Positions 7,576-19,110 are shown, counted from the first letter of the stretch. The stretch: 64,000 nucleotides of DNA from Lachnospiraceae bacterium (GCA_028693705.1 JAQUUX010000001.1:1-64000); one strand, 5' to 3'. Translations and numbers: made by a program. Notes: generated from the letters alone by a model not told the origin.

Positions 7576-9959
7576 CAGCCCGAAGTCCTCTCTATGTCTA
7601 TAACACTTTCCACGCTTCTCAGTCTTTCTATAATAGCTTTCAGTTCTTCTCTACTGCCAATTTCAAAGGTGGTATCCAGAGTTGCCAGCCCCTGTTTGCT
7701 GGTTCTGGTATTCATGGACTGAATACCGATATTCTTTTCTGTCATGACCTTGGTAATATCAGCTAAGAGACCATTTCTGTTATTGGCAAAGATCTTGATC
7801 TCAGCCACATATTTTTCAAGCTGACCGGCTTCATTTTGCTGCCATTCTGCATCAATTAATCGAGCGCGGTCTAACTCCGGCAAATTGATTACATTGACGC
7901 AATCAGTCCGATGCACAGATAAGCCACGACCTCTTGTGACAAAACCTACAATCTCATCTCCCGGTACAGGTGAACAGCATTTAGAGAATCTAACTGCCAC
8001 ATCATGAATACCTTTTACAACAATGCCGCTCTTGGCACGAAGCTTCATCGGTTTGTTGGCAGCATTTTCTTCCACTGCCTGAAGGATTTCTTCATTGGTA
8101 AGTTCCTTCTTATGATCAGCATCATACAATTCCAGCATACGATTAATGATCTGGCCTTCCTTTAAACCGCCGTGCCCCACGGCAGCCAATACAGAATCCC
8201 AATCATGGAAACCATATTTACGCAGAATTGCTTCTGTATATTCTTTTTTCATTAAAGAAGGAAGATCAATGTTCTTGGTCTTACAATAGGTATTAATCGC
8301 TTCACGTCCACGATCAATATTATCTTCCTTTAATTCATTCTTAAACCATTGATTAATCTTGCTCTTAGCCTGCGTACTCTTTACAATACTCAGCCAGTCA
8401 CGACTCGGTCCCTTGGAGTTCTGCGAAGTGATAACTTCAACTCTGTCTCCATTTTTAATCTCATAATCAATAGTAACCAGCTTTCCGTTTACACGGGCGC
8501 CGATCATCTTATTGCCTACCGCACTATGAATGCTGTAAGCAAAATCAATAGGTGTGGATCCTGCCGGCAGATTCTTCACATCACCGCTTGGTGTAAAGCA
8601 GTATACATTATCGGAGAACAGATCCAGATCGCTCTTTAATAAGCTGAGGAATTCTCTGTTGTCAGACATATCCCTCTGCCATTCCAGAATCTGACGAAGC
8701 CATGTAAGCTTCTCTTCTTCCTGGGTCTTTCCGTCCCCGTTCTTGCCATCGGAAGCCTCTTTATATTTCCAATGGGCAGCAATACCATATTCTGCAGCCT
8801 TATGCATTTCAAAAGTACGAATCTGCACTTCAAAAGGCTGACCGTTGGTCCCAATCAATGTGGTATGTAAGGACTGATACATATTTGCCTTAGGCATGGC
8901 AATATAATCCTTAAAACGACCGGGGATCGGCTTATACATTTCATGGATCACACCCAATACCGCATAGCAATCCTTTACAGTTTCCACAATGATACGAACT
9001 GCAAATAAATCATAGATCTGATCCAGCGTCTTATGCTGGTTCTTCATTTTTTTATAAATACTGAAAAAATGCTTGGCACGACCGTCAATTTGCGCCTCGA
9101 TACCTGCTTTTTTTACATGTTCACTGACTTCTCTGACAACTGAGTCAATATAGCTTTCCCGCTCATTTTTCTTAGCTGAGATCTTCTCCACCAGGTCATA
9201 ATAAATCTCAGGTTCCAGATATTTTAAAGAAAGATCATCCAGTTCCACTTTGATTCTGGAAATACCCAGACGTTCTGCGATAGGACAATAAATATCCAGA
9301 GTCTCTCTTGCAATACGCTGCTGTTTTTCCGGCGGCTGGTATTTCAAAGTTCGCATATTATGCAAACGATCTGCCAGTTTGATCAAAATAACTCGAATAT
9401 CCTTTGCCATGGCAAGGAACATTTTACGCAGATTTTCAGCCTGCAGTTCCAGCTTTTCAGCCGATTTGTCTACAGATTTTCCCTCAGCTGCTGCATTGAA
9501 AGCATCACTGTATTCATTAGACAGCGGGAGCTGTTGCAGTTTTGTTACACCATCTACCAACAGCGCAACATCAGAACCGAATTCTGCTACAATCTCATCT
9601 CCTGTCATGATGGTATCTTCCACCACATCATGGAGTAAACCTGCAGCAATTGTCTCCTTATCCATTTCCAGATCTGCCAGGATAATTGCTACACAAAGTG
9701 GATGAATAATATATGGCTCGCCTGATCGACGTTTCTGATTTTTGTGCGCTTCAAAGGCAGTCCGATAGGCTTTCTCAATCAGGGAAATATCATCGGAAGG
9801 ATGATATTGTCTGACCTTAGCTATCAGCTTCTCATAAAGGGCCTCCGGGCTGGTAAAATCTTCCGCTTTCTGTACCAGGCCATCACCCATGCTCTTCTTC
9901 AGTTTTTCTTCTGTCAGCAACGTATTTTCCATGCGCTTATCTGCCATATCCATCACCAC
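7575..9959 (-). CDS. relA: Bifunctional (p)ppGpp synthetase/hydrolase
   Basis: A 794-residue long RelA/SpoT homolog (Rel). Order: HD hydrolase domain (about 60-210) with HPLCVAIILADL and LLHDVVED, both needed for hydrolysis; synthetase domain (about 260-390) with FKDYIAMPKANMYQSLHT; TGS domain (about 460-530, TPSGDVKNLPAGSTPIDFAY); the zinc-finger/conserved-Cys region (VRFSKCCSPVPGD); and a C-terminal ACT domain (about 720-794). HD and synthetase motifs are both intact, so it should make and break the alarmone during amino-acid starvation. It precedes the MBL hydrolase and hemZ in one unit and follows apt. Confidence 0.97.
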   Translation of the reverse strand: MVMDMADKRMENTLLTEEKLKKSMGDGLVQKAEDFTSPEALYEKLIAKVRQYHPSDDISLIEKAYRTAFEAHKNQKRRSGEPYIIHPLCVAIILADLEMDKETIAAGLLHDVVEDTIMTGDEIVAEFGSDVALLVDGVTKLQQLPLSNEYSDAFNAAAEGKSVDKSAEKLELQAENLRKMFLAMAKDIRVILIKLADRLHNMRTLKYQPPEKQQRIARETLDIYCPIAERLGISRIKVELDDLSLKYLEPEIYYDLVEKISAKKNERESYIDSVVREVSEHVKKAGIEAQIDGRAKHFFSIYKKMKNQHKTLDQIYDLFAVRIIVETVKDCYAVLGVIHEMYKPIPGRFKDYIAMPKANMYQSLHTTLIGTNGQPFEVQIRTFEMHKAAEYGIAAHWKYKEASDGKNGDGKTQEEEKLTWLRQILEWQRDMSDNREFLSLLKSDLDLFSDNVYCFTPSGDVKNLPAGSTPIDFAYSIHSAVGNKMIGARVNGKLVTIDYEIKNGDRVEVITSQNSKGPSRDWLSIVKSTQAKSKINQWFKNELKEDNIDRGREAINTYCKTKNIDLPSLMKKEYTEAILRKYGFHDWDSVLAAVGHGGLKEGQIINRMLELYDADHKKELTNEEILQAVEENAANKPMKLRAKSGIVVKGIHDVAVRFSKCCSPVPGDEIVGFVTRGRGLSVHRTDCVNVINLPELDRARLIDAEWQQNEAGQLEKYVAEIKIFANNRNGLLADITKVMTEKNIGIQSMNTRTSKQGLATLDTTFEIGSREELKAIIERLRSVESVIDIERTSG

Positions 9960-10006
9960 TTACTATAAATTTTGGTATGTTTATTAAACTCTCATTTCAA
10001 TTATCG

Positions 10007-10036
10007 AATAATCAAATCGCACTCGATTTGATTATT
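10007..10036. terminator. AT-rich hairpin after apt
   Basis: AATAATCAAATCG (10007-10019) and CGATTTGATTATT (10024-10036) form a perfect 13-bp stem with a CACT loop. It touches the apt stop codon. No clear T-run follows on the minus strand, so it may be a weak terminator or an mRNA-end hairpin between apt and rel. Confidence 0.4.
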
Positions 10037-10560
10037 TATTTGCCTGAATAAGTAATCGCAGAATCCAAACGATATCCTGCAATTTTTTCACGGCCCTTTA
10101 ATCCTGCCAGTTCCATCATAACTACAACGCCTGCTACCACTCCGCCAAGAGACTCTACTAATTTGATCATAGCCTCTGTGGTACCGCCTGTAGCGATCAG
10201 GTCATCTACGATCAGCACTCTCTGTCCCGGTTTGATGGAATCTTTATGCATCTCAATGGTAGCTGTGCCATATTCCAGATCATAATCCATAGAAACAGTC
10301 TCTCTTGGGAGTTTTCCTTTTTTACGGATCAGAATAAATGGTTTGTGCTTATTATATGCAATCGGCATGCCAAAGATAAATCCTCTGGATTCTGCACCAA
10401 CTACAATATCATAGTCCAGATCTGCGATCATATCCTGCATGGAATCAATTGCCAGCTGTAAGCCGTCTGCATCCTGTAAAACACTGGTTACATCCCTGAA
10501 AATAATACCTTCTTCTGGAAAATCCGGAATACTTACTACATAATCTTCTAACTTCTTCAT
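10036..10560 (-). CDS. apt: Adenine phosphoribosyltransferase
   Basis: A 174-residue type I phosphoribosyltransferase. The PRPP-binding loop VLIVDDLIATGGT lies near residues 119-131. The N-terminal SIPDFPEEGIIFRDVTSVL block and VGAESRGFIFG are both typical of Apt. It converts adenine and PRPP to AMP, saving purine bases. Length fits the family (about 172). It sits upstream of the (p)ppGpp gene, an arrangement common in Firmicutes. Its 5' region is AT-rich without an obvious riboswitch. Confidence 0.97.
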   Translation of the reverse strand: MKKLEDYVVSIPDFPEEGIIFRDVTSVLQDADGLQLAIDSMQDMIADLDYDIVVGAESRGFIFGMPIAYNKHKPFILIRKKGKLPRETVSMDYDLEYGTATIEMHKDSIKPGQRVLIVDDLIATGGTTEAMIKLVESLGGVVAGVVVMMELAGLKGREKIAGYRLDSAITYSGK

Positions 10561-10691
10561 GGTTTGCCCTTTCTCAATACCTTCGTATTAAAAGGAAGAT
10601 TCCTTCCTTTTTTCGTTTCAAATAGAAATTAAGTACTATTATATTATTTTTTCTCTTATTCGTCAAAAAATATCGGCAATTTTGGGAGATA

Positions 10692-10700
10692 TGCTATACT
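10692..10700 (+). promoter_or_regulatory. Extended -10 promoter for the acyltransferase
   Basis: TGCTATACT at 10692-10700 is an extended -10 element (TGN plus TATACT). No good -35 box is seen 17 bases upstream, which is normal for extended -10 promoters. It lies between the divergent apt and acyltransferase genes. Confidence 0.5.
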
Positions 10701-10765
10701 AGGGGTATGAAAACAGCTCCTGTGTTGTGAAAATGCAGGTTTTTCAGAAAGGTAAAACAATTATT

Positions 10766-11824
10766 ATGAATAGCACAAAGCATGTTCCTTACTTTGATCT
10801 TGCCAGAGGCATGGCAATTTTATTAGTAGTTCTCGTTCACGTGGAGGCACTTGGTACAAACTTTCGAATTTATCTGGTCTCTTTTGTTCTGCCGGTGTTT
10901 TTCCTGGTTTCCGGTATGCTCCTATCAAAAACAGGCAGTATAAAAGGAGACATTTTTATCTTTATAAAAAAACGTTTTGGGGGCATAATGGTTCCCTACT
11001 ATCTCTACAGCCTGTTATATCTGGTGGTGGAATATATCTATAACCGTTGCAACGGTTCACTTGCCGATTGGCCCTGGAAGCAGAATCTGACGGATTCTCT
11101 GACACTTTATGGCATCTCTGTTTTATGGTTTCTGCCTGTTTTATTTTTTGGAGAGATACTGATGGCCCTGCTGTTTCAGTTTTGTCATGAACGTAGGATT
11201 CTGCATATTCCCATTTCTGCAATCTGTATTATTTTATTGGCAGGAATTTCCTATTTTTTCAGTTTAAAAATTCCTGCTAACGTACACATATGGGTTATGA
11301 TATTTCGAATTTTTCTTTGTCTGCCTTTTATCGGTATGGGGTATTATCTGTATCCGCGTTTTCAGGCATGGCATTTTACATTGAGAAAGGAACTCTTCCT
11401 CGGCGTTGTATTGTTGGTTATTACGCTTCCGCTTAGTCAGATCAACGGGTCTGTGGATGTTCACTCTTTGTTAGTGTCAAATGTTCTTCTGTTTTATCTG
11501 TCAGCTTTTACCGGAACGCTTGGTGTATTGTTCTGCTGTCGTTTGCTGGAGAAGATACAATACAAAGCTTTTATTGGCAAACTGATATTTTATTTTCTGG
11601 AATTCTTTGGGAAGAATTCTCTTACAGTAATGGTTACCCATGTAGACTTCTATCTTTTATATGCCTCTACCCTAATCGCCATCAGCTTTATTGATTATGT
11701 AAAACATGCTAAAAGCTATATTTTCTGTGCCTCTGTCTGGTGCATGATCCTGCTTATGGAGCTGCCAATTATCTGGATTGTAAATCACTGGTTACCCTTA
11801 CTGACCGGAAAAAGAAAGCACTAA
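10766..11824 (+). CDS. Acyltransferase family 3 membrane protein
   Basis: A 352-residue protein of the integral-membrane acyltransferase 3 family. It starts with the hallmark YFDLARGMAILLVVLVHV, where Arg and His are conserved, and has about ten hydrophobic segments. Members add acetyl or other acyl groups to sugars in cell-wall or surface polymers, or to small molecules. The ATG at 10766 is preferred; AGAAAGG lies about 13 bases upstream, a rather long gap, and an in-frame GTG at 10727 is the alternative. It is a single gene between the divergent apt and convergent groEL, so context gives no substrate. Confidence 0.8.
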   Translation: MNSTKHVPYFDLARGMAILLVVLVHVEALGTNFRIYLVSFVLPVFFLVSGMLLSKTGSIKGDIFIFIKKRFGGIMVPYYLYSLLYLVVEYIYNRCNGSLADWPWKQNLTDSLTLYGISVLWFLPVLFFGEILMALLFQFCHERRILHIPISAICIILLAGISYFFSLKIPANVHIWVMIFRIFLCLPFIGMGYYLYPRFQAWHFTLRKELFLGVVLLVITLPLSQINGSVDVHSLLVSNVLLFYLSAFTGTLGVLFCCRLLEKIQYKAFIGKLIFYFLEFFGKNSLTVMVTHVDFYLLYASTLIAISFIDYVKHAKSYIFCASVWCMILLMELPIIWIVNHWLPLLTGKRKH

Positions 11825-11835
11825 ACATACAACAA

Positions 11836-11875
11836 AAAGCGGCAAACCCAATACCGGGTCTGCCGCTTTCTTTTT
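11836..11875. terminator. Bidirectional terminator, acyltransferase/groEL
   Basis: Arms 11836-11849 and 11856-11869 form a 14-bp stem with one mismatch around the loop AATACC. The plus strand continues CTTTTT and the minus strand meets TTTTTG on the far side, so it can end transcription from both sides. Confidence 0.85.
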
Positions 11876-11888
11876 CATCTAATTTGTT

Positions 11889-13828
<1,940 letters not shown>

Positions 13829-13879
13829 AATGAATGCCTCCTTATTTCTATTGCTATTATTTGCTTTTGTTTTTATTTG

Positions 13880-13906
13880 TTAGCACTCATTTCTATCGAG
13901 TGCTAA
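13880..13906 (-). promoter_or_regulatory. CIRCE operator for HrcA
   Basis: TTAGCACTC (13880-13888), nine bases, GAGTGCTAA (13898-13906): a perfect match to the CIRCE consensus bound by the heat-shock repressor HrcA. It lies between the promoter and the groES start. hrcA itself is not in this window. Confidence 0.97.
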
Positions 13907-13918
13907 CTGTTAAAACAT

Positions 13919-13947
13919 ATATTAGTGTTAAGGGTACTTTTCTGCAA
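13919..13947 (-). promoter_or_regulatory. groESL promoter
   Basis: On the minus strand: TTGCAG (13942-13947), 17-base spacer, TAATAT (13919-13924). The CIRCE begins 12 bases downstream of the -10 box, so a bound repressor would cover the transcription start. Confidence 0.75.
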
Positions 13948-14088
13948 GAACCCAATTTCCTGTATTTTTAAATTTATCTAATATTATCTCTTGTTTTCTT
14001 TTGTTTTCTTTCTTTTTCTCATGTTTTTGTTTTTGAATTGATTTTATACTTTGTTTAGAATTTAAGAAATCATTTCTTATATTTTGTT

Positions 14089-15642
14089 TTAACTGTTTTC
14101 CAATTCCATAATTGCCTGTGGCAGCTTCTCTACAGTATCTCCTGCAACCATGCTGATGCTGCCTTTTTCTGCTTCTGCCAGTTCCCCCGCATATCCGTTT
14201 AAAAAGGCTGCTCCTGCTACCATAAGAGGAGTTACCTCCAGATACCCTGCCATACCTGCCAGGATACCCGTGAGTACATCACCACTCCCGGCAGTTGCCA
14301 TGCCTGCACAGCCTCTGTCAGTCAAATAGGTCTCGGTTCCATCAGTTACTATAGTTGTTGCTCCTTTTAATAATAAAATCACTCCATATTCCGTGGCAAA
14401 GTTTTCCGCAGCTTCTACCGGATTTTGTTTTACCTCCTGGATGGTTTTGCCACTCAGACGTTCAAATTCCTTGGGATGTGGCGTTAATACCACCTGACAC
14501 CGGGTATCCTTTAATATCTTCAGATCCATTTCCGAAAGAGTGTTTAATGCATCTGCGTCCAGAATCAAAGGCAGGCTTTTATTGTTTAATATATATTCCA
14601 GTATATCTGCATGAGAACTGCATCTCCCCCAGCCCATTCCAATAGCTGCTGCCTTTACCCTGTTTAAAACCTCATCCACTGCACTTTGCTCAAATGCCAT
14701 AAATCCATCCGGTGTATCCGGCATACTATATAATGTACTCTCTAATAAATAAGGAGCTACTGCTCCTGTAATACAGCGAGGGACTGCCAGCTTTACCACG
14801 CCACAGCCGGCTCTCATTGCCGCTGCCGCCATATTTGCCAGCTTGGCCGCACCGGAATAGGGCAGACTTCCCCCCATAATTGTCACATAGCCAAAGTCTC
14901 CTTTATTACATAATTGTTTTCTTTCCGGGAACAAAACTGCCATATCTGTTTTTTCCAGAAGCTGATACCGCTTACCCTGAATAGGAATCCCAATATCACA
15001 GTTTACAATCTGCTTTCTATAATCCTTTGCCTGGTTCAGGAAATGCCCCAGCTTATATGTGCCTATGGATACCGTCAGAGCTGAATGTACCGCCGGACCT
15101 GCTGCCAATCCGTTATCTCCATTCATACCGCTGTTAGCATCTACGCTGATTACAGTAGTTTTAAATGCTTCATTTATACCGATGATCCATTCTGCAGCCA
15201 TTCCCGTAGCTTCTCCGTGAAAACCGGTTCCAAACAGACAGTCCACGATCATATCATATGCAGAAAATGTCTTTATCCAGTCAGTTGCCTCTCCCTCCGA
15301 TTCTGTCATCATGTACTCTGCCACTTTATAAGGTATGCCCAGTTCTTTACATTGTGCAAAATAATAAGCTCCATCCTCTGAAAATTTCTCCTGTAATAAA
15401 TACAGTTCACACAGAACTCCCCTTTGCCGTAATAACAAGGCAAGCACATAACCGTCACCGGCATTGTTTCCGGTACCGCACACAATGGCAACTTTTCCAT
15501 GCCATCCCTCCGCTAAAGTCGCTTCCACCTGCTGCAAAACACCTTCTCCGGCTCTCCACATCAATGTCTTGGAATCAGTTCCGCCTGCAATTGCAGCTGC
15601 ATCAGAAGATCGCATTATTTTTGTTGATACTATCTGCTTCAT
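14089..15642 (-). CDS. nnr: Bifunctional NAD(P)HX epimerase/dehydratase
   Basis: A 517-residue fusion that repairs hydrated NADH and NADPH. The N-terminal half (about 1-215) is the YjeF-N epimerase with VCGTGNNAGDGYVLA and DCLFGTGFHG. The C-terminal half (about 235-510) is the ribokinase-like ADP/ATP-dependent dehydratase with VTIMGGSLPYSGAAKL, LDADALNTL, VVLTPHPKEFERL and AGSGDVLTGILAGM. Both active regions look intact and the length matches the bifunctional form. It appears to be a single-gene unit between groES and the unknown gene at 15.8 kb. The 180 bases between it and the groES promoter hold only T-rich sequence. Confidence 0.95.
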   Translation of the reverse strand: MKQIVSTKIMRSSDAAAIAGGTDSKTLMWRAGEGVLQQVEATLAEGWHGKVAIVCGTGNNAGDGYVLALLLRQRGVLCELYLLQEKFSEDGAYYFAQCKELGIPYKVAEYMMTESEGEATDWIKTFSAYDMIVDCLFGTGFHGEATGMAAEWIIGINEAFKTTVISVDANSGMNGDNGLAAGPAVHSALTVSIGTYKLGHFLNQAKDYRKQIVNCDIGIPIQGKRYQLLEKTDMAVLFPERKQLCNKGDFGYVTIMGGSLPYSGAAKLANMAAAAMRAGCGVVKLAVPRCITGAVAPYLLESTLYSMPDTPDGFMAFEQSAVDEVLNRVKAAAIGMGWGRCSSHADILEYILNNKSLPLILDADALNTLSEMDLKILKDTRCQVVLTPHPKEFERLSGKTIQEVKQNPVEAAENFATEYGVILLLKGATTIVTDGTETYLTDRGCAGMATAGSGDVLTGILAGMAGYLEVTPLMVAGAAFLNGYAGELAEAEKGSISMVAGDTVEKLPQAIMELENS

Positions 15643-15692
15643 AGTCCGCCCCTTTTTACTTTATGCCGTACAAATCATTTCTTATTATACAA

Positions 15693-15732
15693 TAAAAAAT
15701 GGCAGGATATGTTGCTAACTTCATATCCTGCC
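15693..15732 (-). terminator. Terminator after the gene at 15786-16451
   Basis: On the minus strand GGCAGGATATG (15722-15732 region) and CATATCCTGCC (15701-15711 region) form an 11-bp perfect stem with a 10-base loop, followed by ATTTTTTATT. A clear intrinsic terminator. Confidence 0.9.
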
Positions 15733-15785
15733 CAAAACCAATCTGTTATTCAATAATTTCTGCTAAAAATATCACATTTCACACA

Positions 15786-16451
15786 TTACTGCTCTGTTGC
15801 TGTTTCTAACGAAGCATAATAATCATCAAATTTCTGCTTTACAGCATCATAGGTCTGCTGACTGATCTCCGGTAATTCCCCACCCCAGGTTTTCTTTGCC
15901 TGGTTAAAGCCTTTTTCAAAAGCTGCCTGCATCTTTTCCATGCCTTCTTTTGAACCGCCTGATAAAGCCATGGCAAAATCAAAAATACGATCTGTTGTCT
16001 GGCTCACACCATAGTAACCGTCCTCGGCAATATCTGCCTGTGCCTGTGCTTTTGTCTGAGCATCTACCGTGAATTTACCGCTTGCCAGGAATTTCCACAT
16101 ATCATTGGCTGCACCATAGGCATTACCCTGTTTACCAATCATCTGCTGTACAATGTTGGTAAGCTGCTCCATATGACTTTCCTGATCAGCTTTCAGCTGT
16201 GCAATAATAGCTTTTCTGTCCGCCTTAGATGTATTTGCAGTTACTCGTCCACTTGTTTTGTTTGTGGCAGCTGAACTTTCATACACTGCTCCACTTGTTG
16301 TACCGGCAGCTGCCGTTTCACTTTTCGCTGCTTCTGTGCTGCTTGTTGTTTTTCCCTTGGTACTGTCTGTGCTTTTACTCTTCCCTGCTTCTGTGCTCTG
16401 GTAAGAGGCATAACTGCTTGTTACACTGCTAACTCCATCCATTCCACTCAT
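15786..16451 (-). CDS. Uncharacterised protein with Ser/Thr-rich N-terminus (DUF5610-like C-terminus)
   Basis: A 221-residue protein without signal peptide or membrane segment. Residues 1-75 are low-complexity Ser, Thr, Ala and Lys. The C-terminal 140 residues are helical, with QLKADQESHMEQLTNIVQQM and the block DGYYGVSQTTDRIFDFA, then GGELPEISQQTYDAV. That last pattern (GYxGVxxTxxRIxxFA ... LPEISxxTxxxV) resembles small proteins of the DUF5610 type often found in flagellated bacteria, but I assign it from memory of the pattern only. Function unknown. It is a single gene with its own terminator, divergent from the EamA transporter. Confidence 0.6.
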   Translation of the reverse strand: MSGMDGVSSVTSSYASYQSTEAGKSKSTDSTKGKTTSSTEAAKSETAAAGTTSGAVYESSAATNKTSGRVTANTSKADRKAIIAQLKADQESHMEQLTNIVQQMIGKQGNAYGAANDMWKFLASGKFTVDAQTKAQAQADIAEDGYYGVSQTTDRIFDFAMALSGGSKEGMEKMQAAFEKGFNQAKKTWGGELPEISQQTYDAVKQKFDDYYASLETATEQ

Positions 16452-16577
16452 CGTATCTCCTCCTTGAGTTCCTTCCTGATGTAAATTCCATTTACGTATC
16501 TTATATCGGCATAATTCCGATTTTTTTTACTATGTATTGAGGTTTTCCTTATTTTTTAGGACCTTTTTATGAAATTC

Positions 16578-16606
16578 TTGCTATTTTTTATCTTTACACC
16601 TAATAT
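16578..16606 (+). promoter_or_regulatory. Promoter for the EamA transporter
   Basis: TTGCTA (16578-16583), 17-base spacer, TAATAT (16601-16606), about 50 bases before the start codon. Confidence 0.5.
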
Positions 16607-16657
16607 TATACATGGATTTATTGAAAAAAAATACTTAATTTACAAAGGAGCCTACCT

Positions 16658-17515
16658 ATGTGGGGATATGCTGAGTTACTTATTGTTGCTTTTATTTTTA
16701 GTTTTGGTGGGACGCTGATCAAATTCAGCCGCCTGATGGTAAATCCTGAAACTATAACATTTGCCCGTTTCTTCCTGGGTATTTTCTTTTTATTTGCCAT
16801 TCTTCGCATCCAGAAGACAAAAGTCCGCTGGCACTTTTTATCTCTATTGGTATGGGTTGGTGCCATCTCCAAGAGTATACATTATCTCGGAGAAAACTAT
16901 GGTGTTTCCCAAGGGTTTTCCTATGGCAATATTATTGTCTGGCCCGCTCAGACAGTCTTCCTGGCATTTGCCTCAGTTATATTATTTCATGAAAAACCCA
17001 GCAAGAGAAATCTCTTGTCCATCCTGTTATGTGTCACCGGAATCGGACTGATCTCCTGGAACGGAGTTTCTCTTTCCGACTATATTCAGAACCATCTCTT
17101 TCTCACCTGTATCTTTCTGGTGGCTGCCGCAGGTTCTGCTGTTTTTACTATTGTACAAAAGAAACTTTTATCCCAGATGAGTTCTGCAGAAGGAAATCTG
17201 TCAATGTTTGCCATTGCATCAGGTATTACACTTCTTCCGATTATTTCAACCGGAACAGGCTACCAGGGAGTGCATGTATCTTCTCTGCTTTCCCTGCTGG
17301 CCCTTGGAGCCGTTACCGGCATTACGTTTTTGATGATTGCGGATTCCATGAAAACGGTTCCTCTGTATCTGGTCCCAGTAATTCAAAGTACTACCGTAAT
17401 CTTTTCCATTATATGGGGTGTATTATTCTTCCATGAACCGATTACTGTTTATATTGTAGCCGGTACATTGGTCTTTTTAATTGGCCTGGTTTTGCTGAAA
17501 ACCAAAAACGCTTAG
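16658..17515 (+). CDS. DMT-superfamily transporter, EamA family
   Basis: A 285-residue protein with about ten membrane helices made of two EamA repeats (about 5-135 and 150-282). AAAGGAG precedes the ATG. Each repeat ends in an EP-containing helix (ILFHEKPSKRNLLSI and LFFHEPITVYIVAG), as is usual for EamA proteins. Substrate unknown; relatives export amino acids or other metabolites. It converges on phoH with a 4-base overlap of the two stop codons and no terminator between them, so the transcripts probably overlap. Confidence 0.88.
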   Translation: MWGYAELLIVAFIFSFGGTLIKFSRLMVNPETITFARFFLGIFFLFAILRIQKTKVRWHFLSLLVWVGAISKSIHYLGENYGVSQGFSYGNIIVWPAQTVFLAFASVILFHEKPSKRNLLSILLCVTGIGLISWNGVSLSDYIQNHLFLTCIFLVAAAGSAVFTIVQKKLLSQMSSAEGNLSMFAIASGITLLPIISTGTGYQGVHVSSLLSLLALGAVTGITFLMIADSMKTVPLYLVPVIQSTTVIFSIIWGVLFFHEPITVYIVAGTLVFLIGLVLLKTKNA

Positions 17516-18942
17516 ATAAGTCCTGCTACTTTTGCTGCCAGCGGACTTCTGGTAGTCTCACTATCTGTGAAGCCAACTACACTGCATAAGGGATCTCCCG
17601 CCATCAGCTTAAGTGCATAGGCAAGTCCATTATTATGTTTATCCAGACGGGTATTATCAATCTGGTTCAGATCACCTGAAATGACCAGTTTGGTTCCCTC
17701 ACCTACACGGGTGAGGATACCCTTCATCTGAGAAGGTGAAGTATTCTGCGCTTCATCTACATATAAAATCTGTCTGGTCAGAGACCTTCCTCTCAAAAAT
17801 CCCAATGCCTCAGCGGAAATATAACCATGTGAAAACAGAAAGTCTACTTTACTTCGAATATCATCTTCTTTTCCACCTTTATTCTTTACACTTTTTGCAT
17901 CTACCAAAAATTCCAGATTATCCATACAGCCTCTAAGTAACGGTCCGACCTTGCTTTCTTCATCTCCCGGTAATGCACCGATATCCTTATCGAACTCTAC
18001 ATTTGCACGAGAAATCGTTATCTTTCTGTAGATATTTTCTTCTGCACATTGTTGTAATCCACAGGCCAGTGTCAGAAAAGTCTTTGCAGTTCCTGCTGAC
18101 CCTTTTAAGATCACCAGCGGAAGTTCACTTGCCGGCGCAAGGAGTGCCTCTATGGCAAATCGCTGTCCGGCATTTCTGGGATTTACCCCAAAGGGATGAA
18201 CATAGTCATATTGCAGTTTTACCAGTTTTCCATTCTTGACTTTCCCCAGCATAGTACCGTTCGTTACCTGATTGGTAATACAGACAAATTCATTTTCCTG
18301 TAATATGGTATCCTTCTGGCTTTTATCAAATTTTGCCTTTTTGCAGTCAACTGCCTCACCTGCAGCAAATTTGTCAAATTCTTTGCCCGACAGCTGTATA
18401 TCTGCCCTGCCGTTATAGAGTAAATGATCCTCATCTATTCTCTCATGCTTATAATCCTCGGCACGTACACCTACAATATCAGATTTGATACGAACATTCG
18501 TATCCTTGGAAACTAAAACAACCGGACAATCGGAATTTTCGCTATAATATTTAGCGATTCTCAAAATACGATTATCCGGTTTGTCATCTTTCCAGCCTTC
18601 CGGCATCACAGTATCCATACCATCTGATACCACACGGATCAAACCACCATTTTCTGTTTTCACGCCCTTTACCAGATTTCCCCTGTGACGAAGTTCATCA
18701 AATTTGCGAAGTGCCTGTCTGGTATTATAACCTTTGTCTCCCATATCCTTCTTATGATCGTCTAATTCCTCAATTACCATGTCAGGGATAATAATGGTAT
18801 TATTTTCGAACATATCCAGGCATTCCGGATCAGCCATGAGTACATTGGTGTCCAGGACATACAGTTTCTGTTTTTTCTTCTGTTTTACCGTTACTTCACG
18901 TTCTGATTTTTCCTTCTTTTTCTCAGTTGTTTTCATCAGCAC
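17512..18942 (-). CDS. PhoH-family ATPase with N-terminal PIN domain
   Basis: A 476-residue two-domain protein. The PIN nuclease domain (about 25-170) begins LYVLDTNVLMADPECLDMF with the acidic residues Asp-Glu-Asp spread as in PIN folds. The PhoH domain (about 235-470) has the P-loop GSAGTAKTFL and the Walker B-like ILYVDEAQNTSPSQ. PIN-PhoH proteins are thought to be RNA helicase/RNase enzymes and this form is widespread in Firmicutes (YlaK type). Phosphate regulation, suggested by the name, is not well supported. It is a single gene with long 5' spacing. Confidence 0.92.
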   Translation of the reverse strand: MLMKTTEKKKEKSEREVTVKQKKKQKLYVLDTNVLMADPECLDMFENNTIIIPDMVIEELDDHKKDMGDKGYNTRQALRKFDELRHRGNLVKGVKTENGGLIRVVSDGMDTVMPEGWKDDKPDNRILRIAKYYSENSDCPVVLVSKDTNVRIKSDIVGVRAEDYKHERIDEDHLLYNGRADIQLSGKEFDKFAAGEAVDCKKAKFDKSQKDTILQENEFVCITNQVTNGTMLGKVKNGKLVKLQYDYVHPFGVNPRNAGQRFAIEALLAPASELPLVILKGSAGTAKTFLTLACGLQQCAEENIYRKITISRANVEFDKDIGALPGDEESKVGPLLRGCMDNLEFLVDAKSVKNKGGKEDDIRSKVDFLFSHGYISAEALGFLRGRSLTRQILYVDEAQNTSPSQMKGILTRVGEGTKLVISGDLNQIDNTRLDKHNNGLAYALKLMAGDPLCSVVGFTDSETTRSPLAAKVAGLI

Positions 18943-19042
18943 TCTCCATTCTTAAGATAGCCGGACTGGCTCTTTTTTCTACCATAACAACATTTTCATT
19001 TTCAGGCTATCCTCAAGAAGTCAAGTATATGTAAAATTTCAG

Positions 19043-19081
19043 TAAAAAAATCCGGTTAGACCTTTACGATTTACCCGGATT
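19043..19081 (-). terminator. Terminator of the PadR/PspC operon
   Basis: Minus strand: AATCCGG, 19-base loop, CCGGATT, then TTTTT. It lies 30 bases beyond the PspC stop codon. Confidence 0.75.
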
Positions 19082-19110
19082 ATCCTTTCTTCAATTGCTT
19101 CTCCCCTCTG

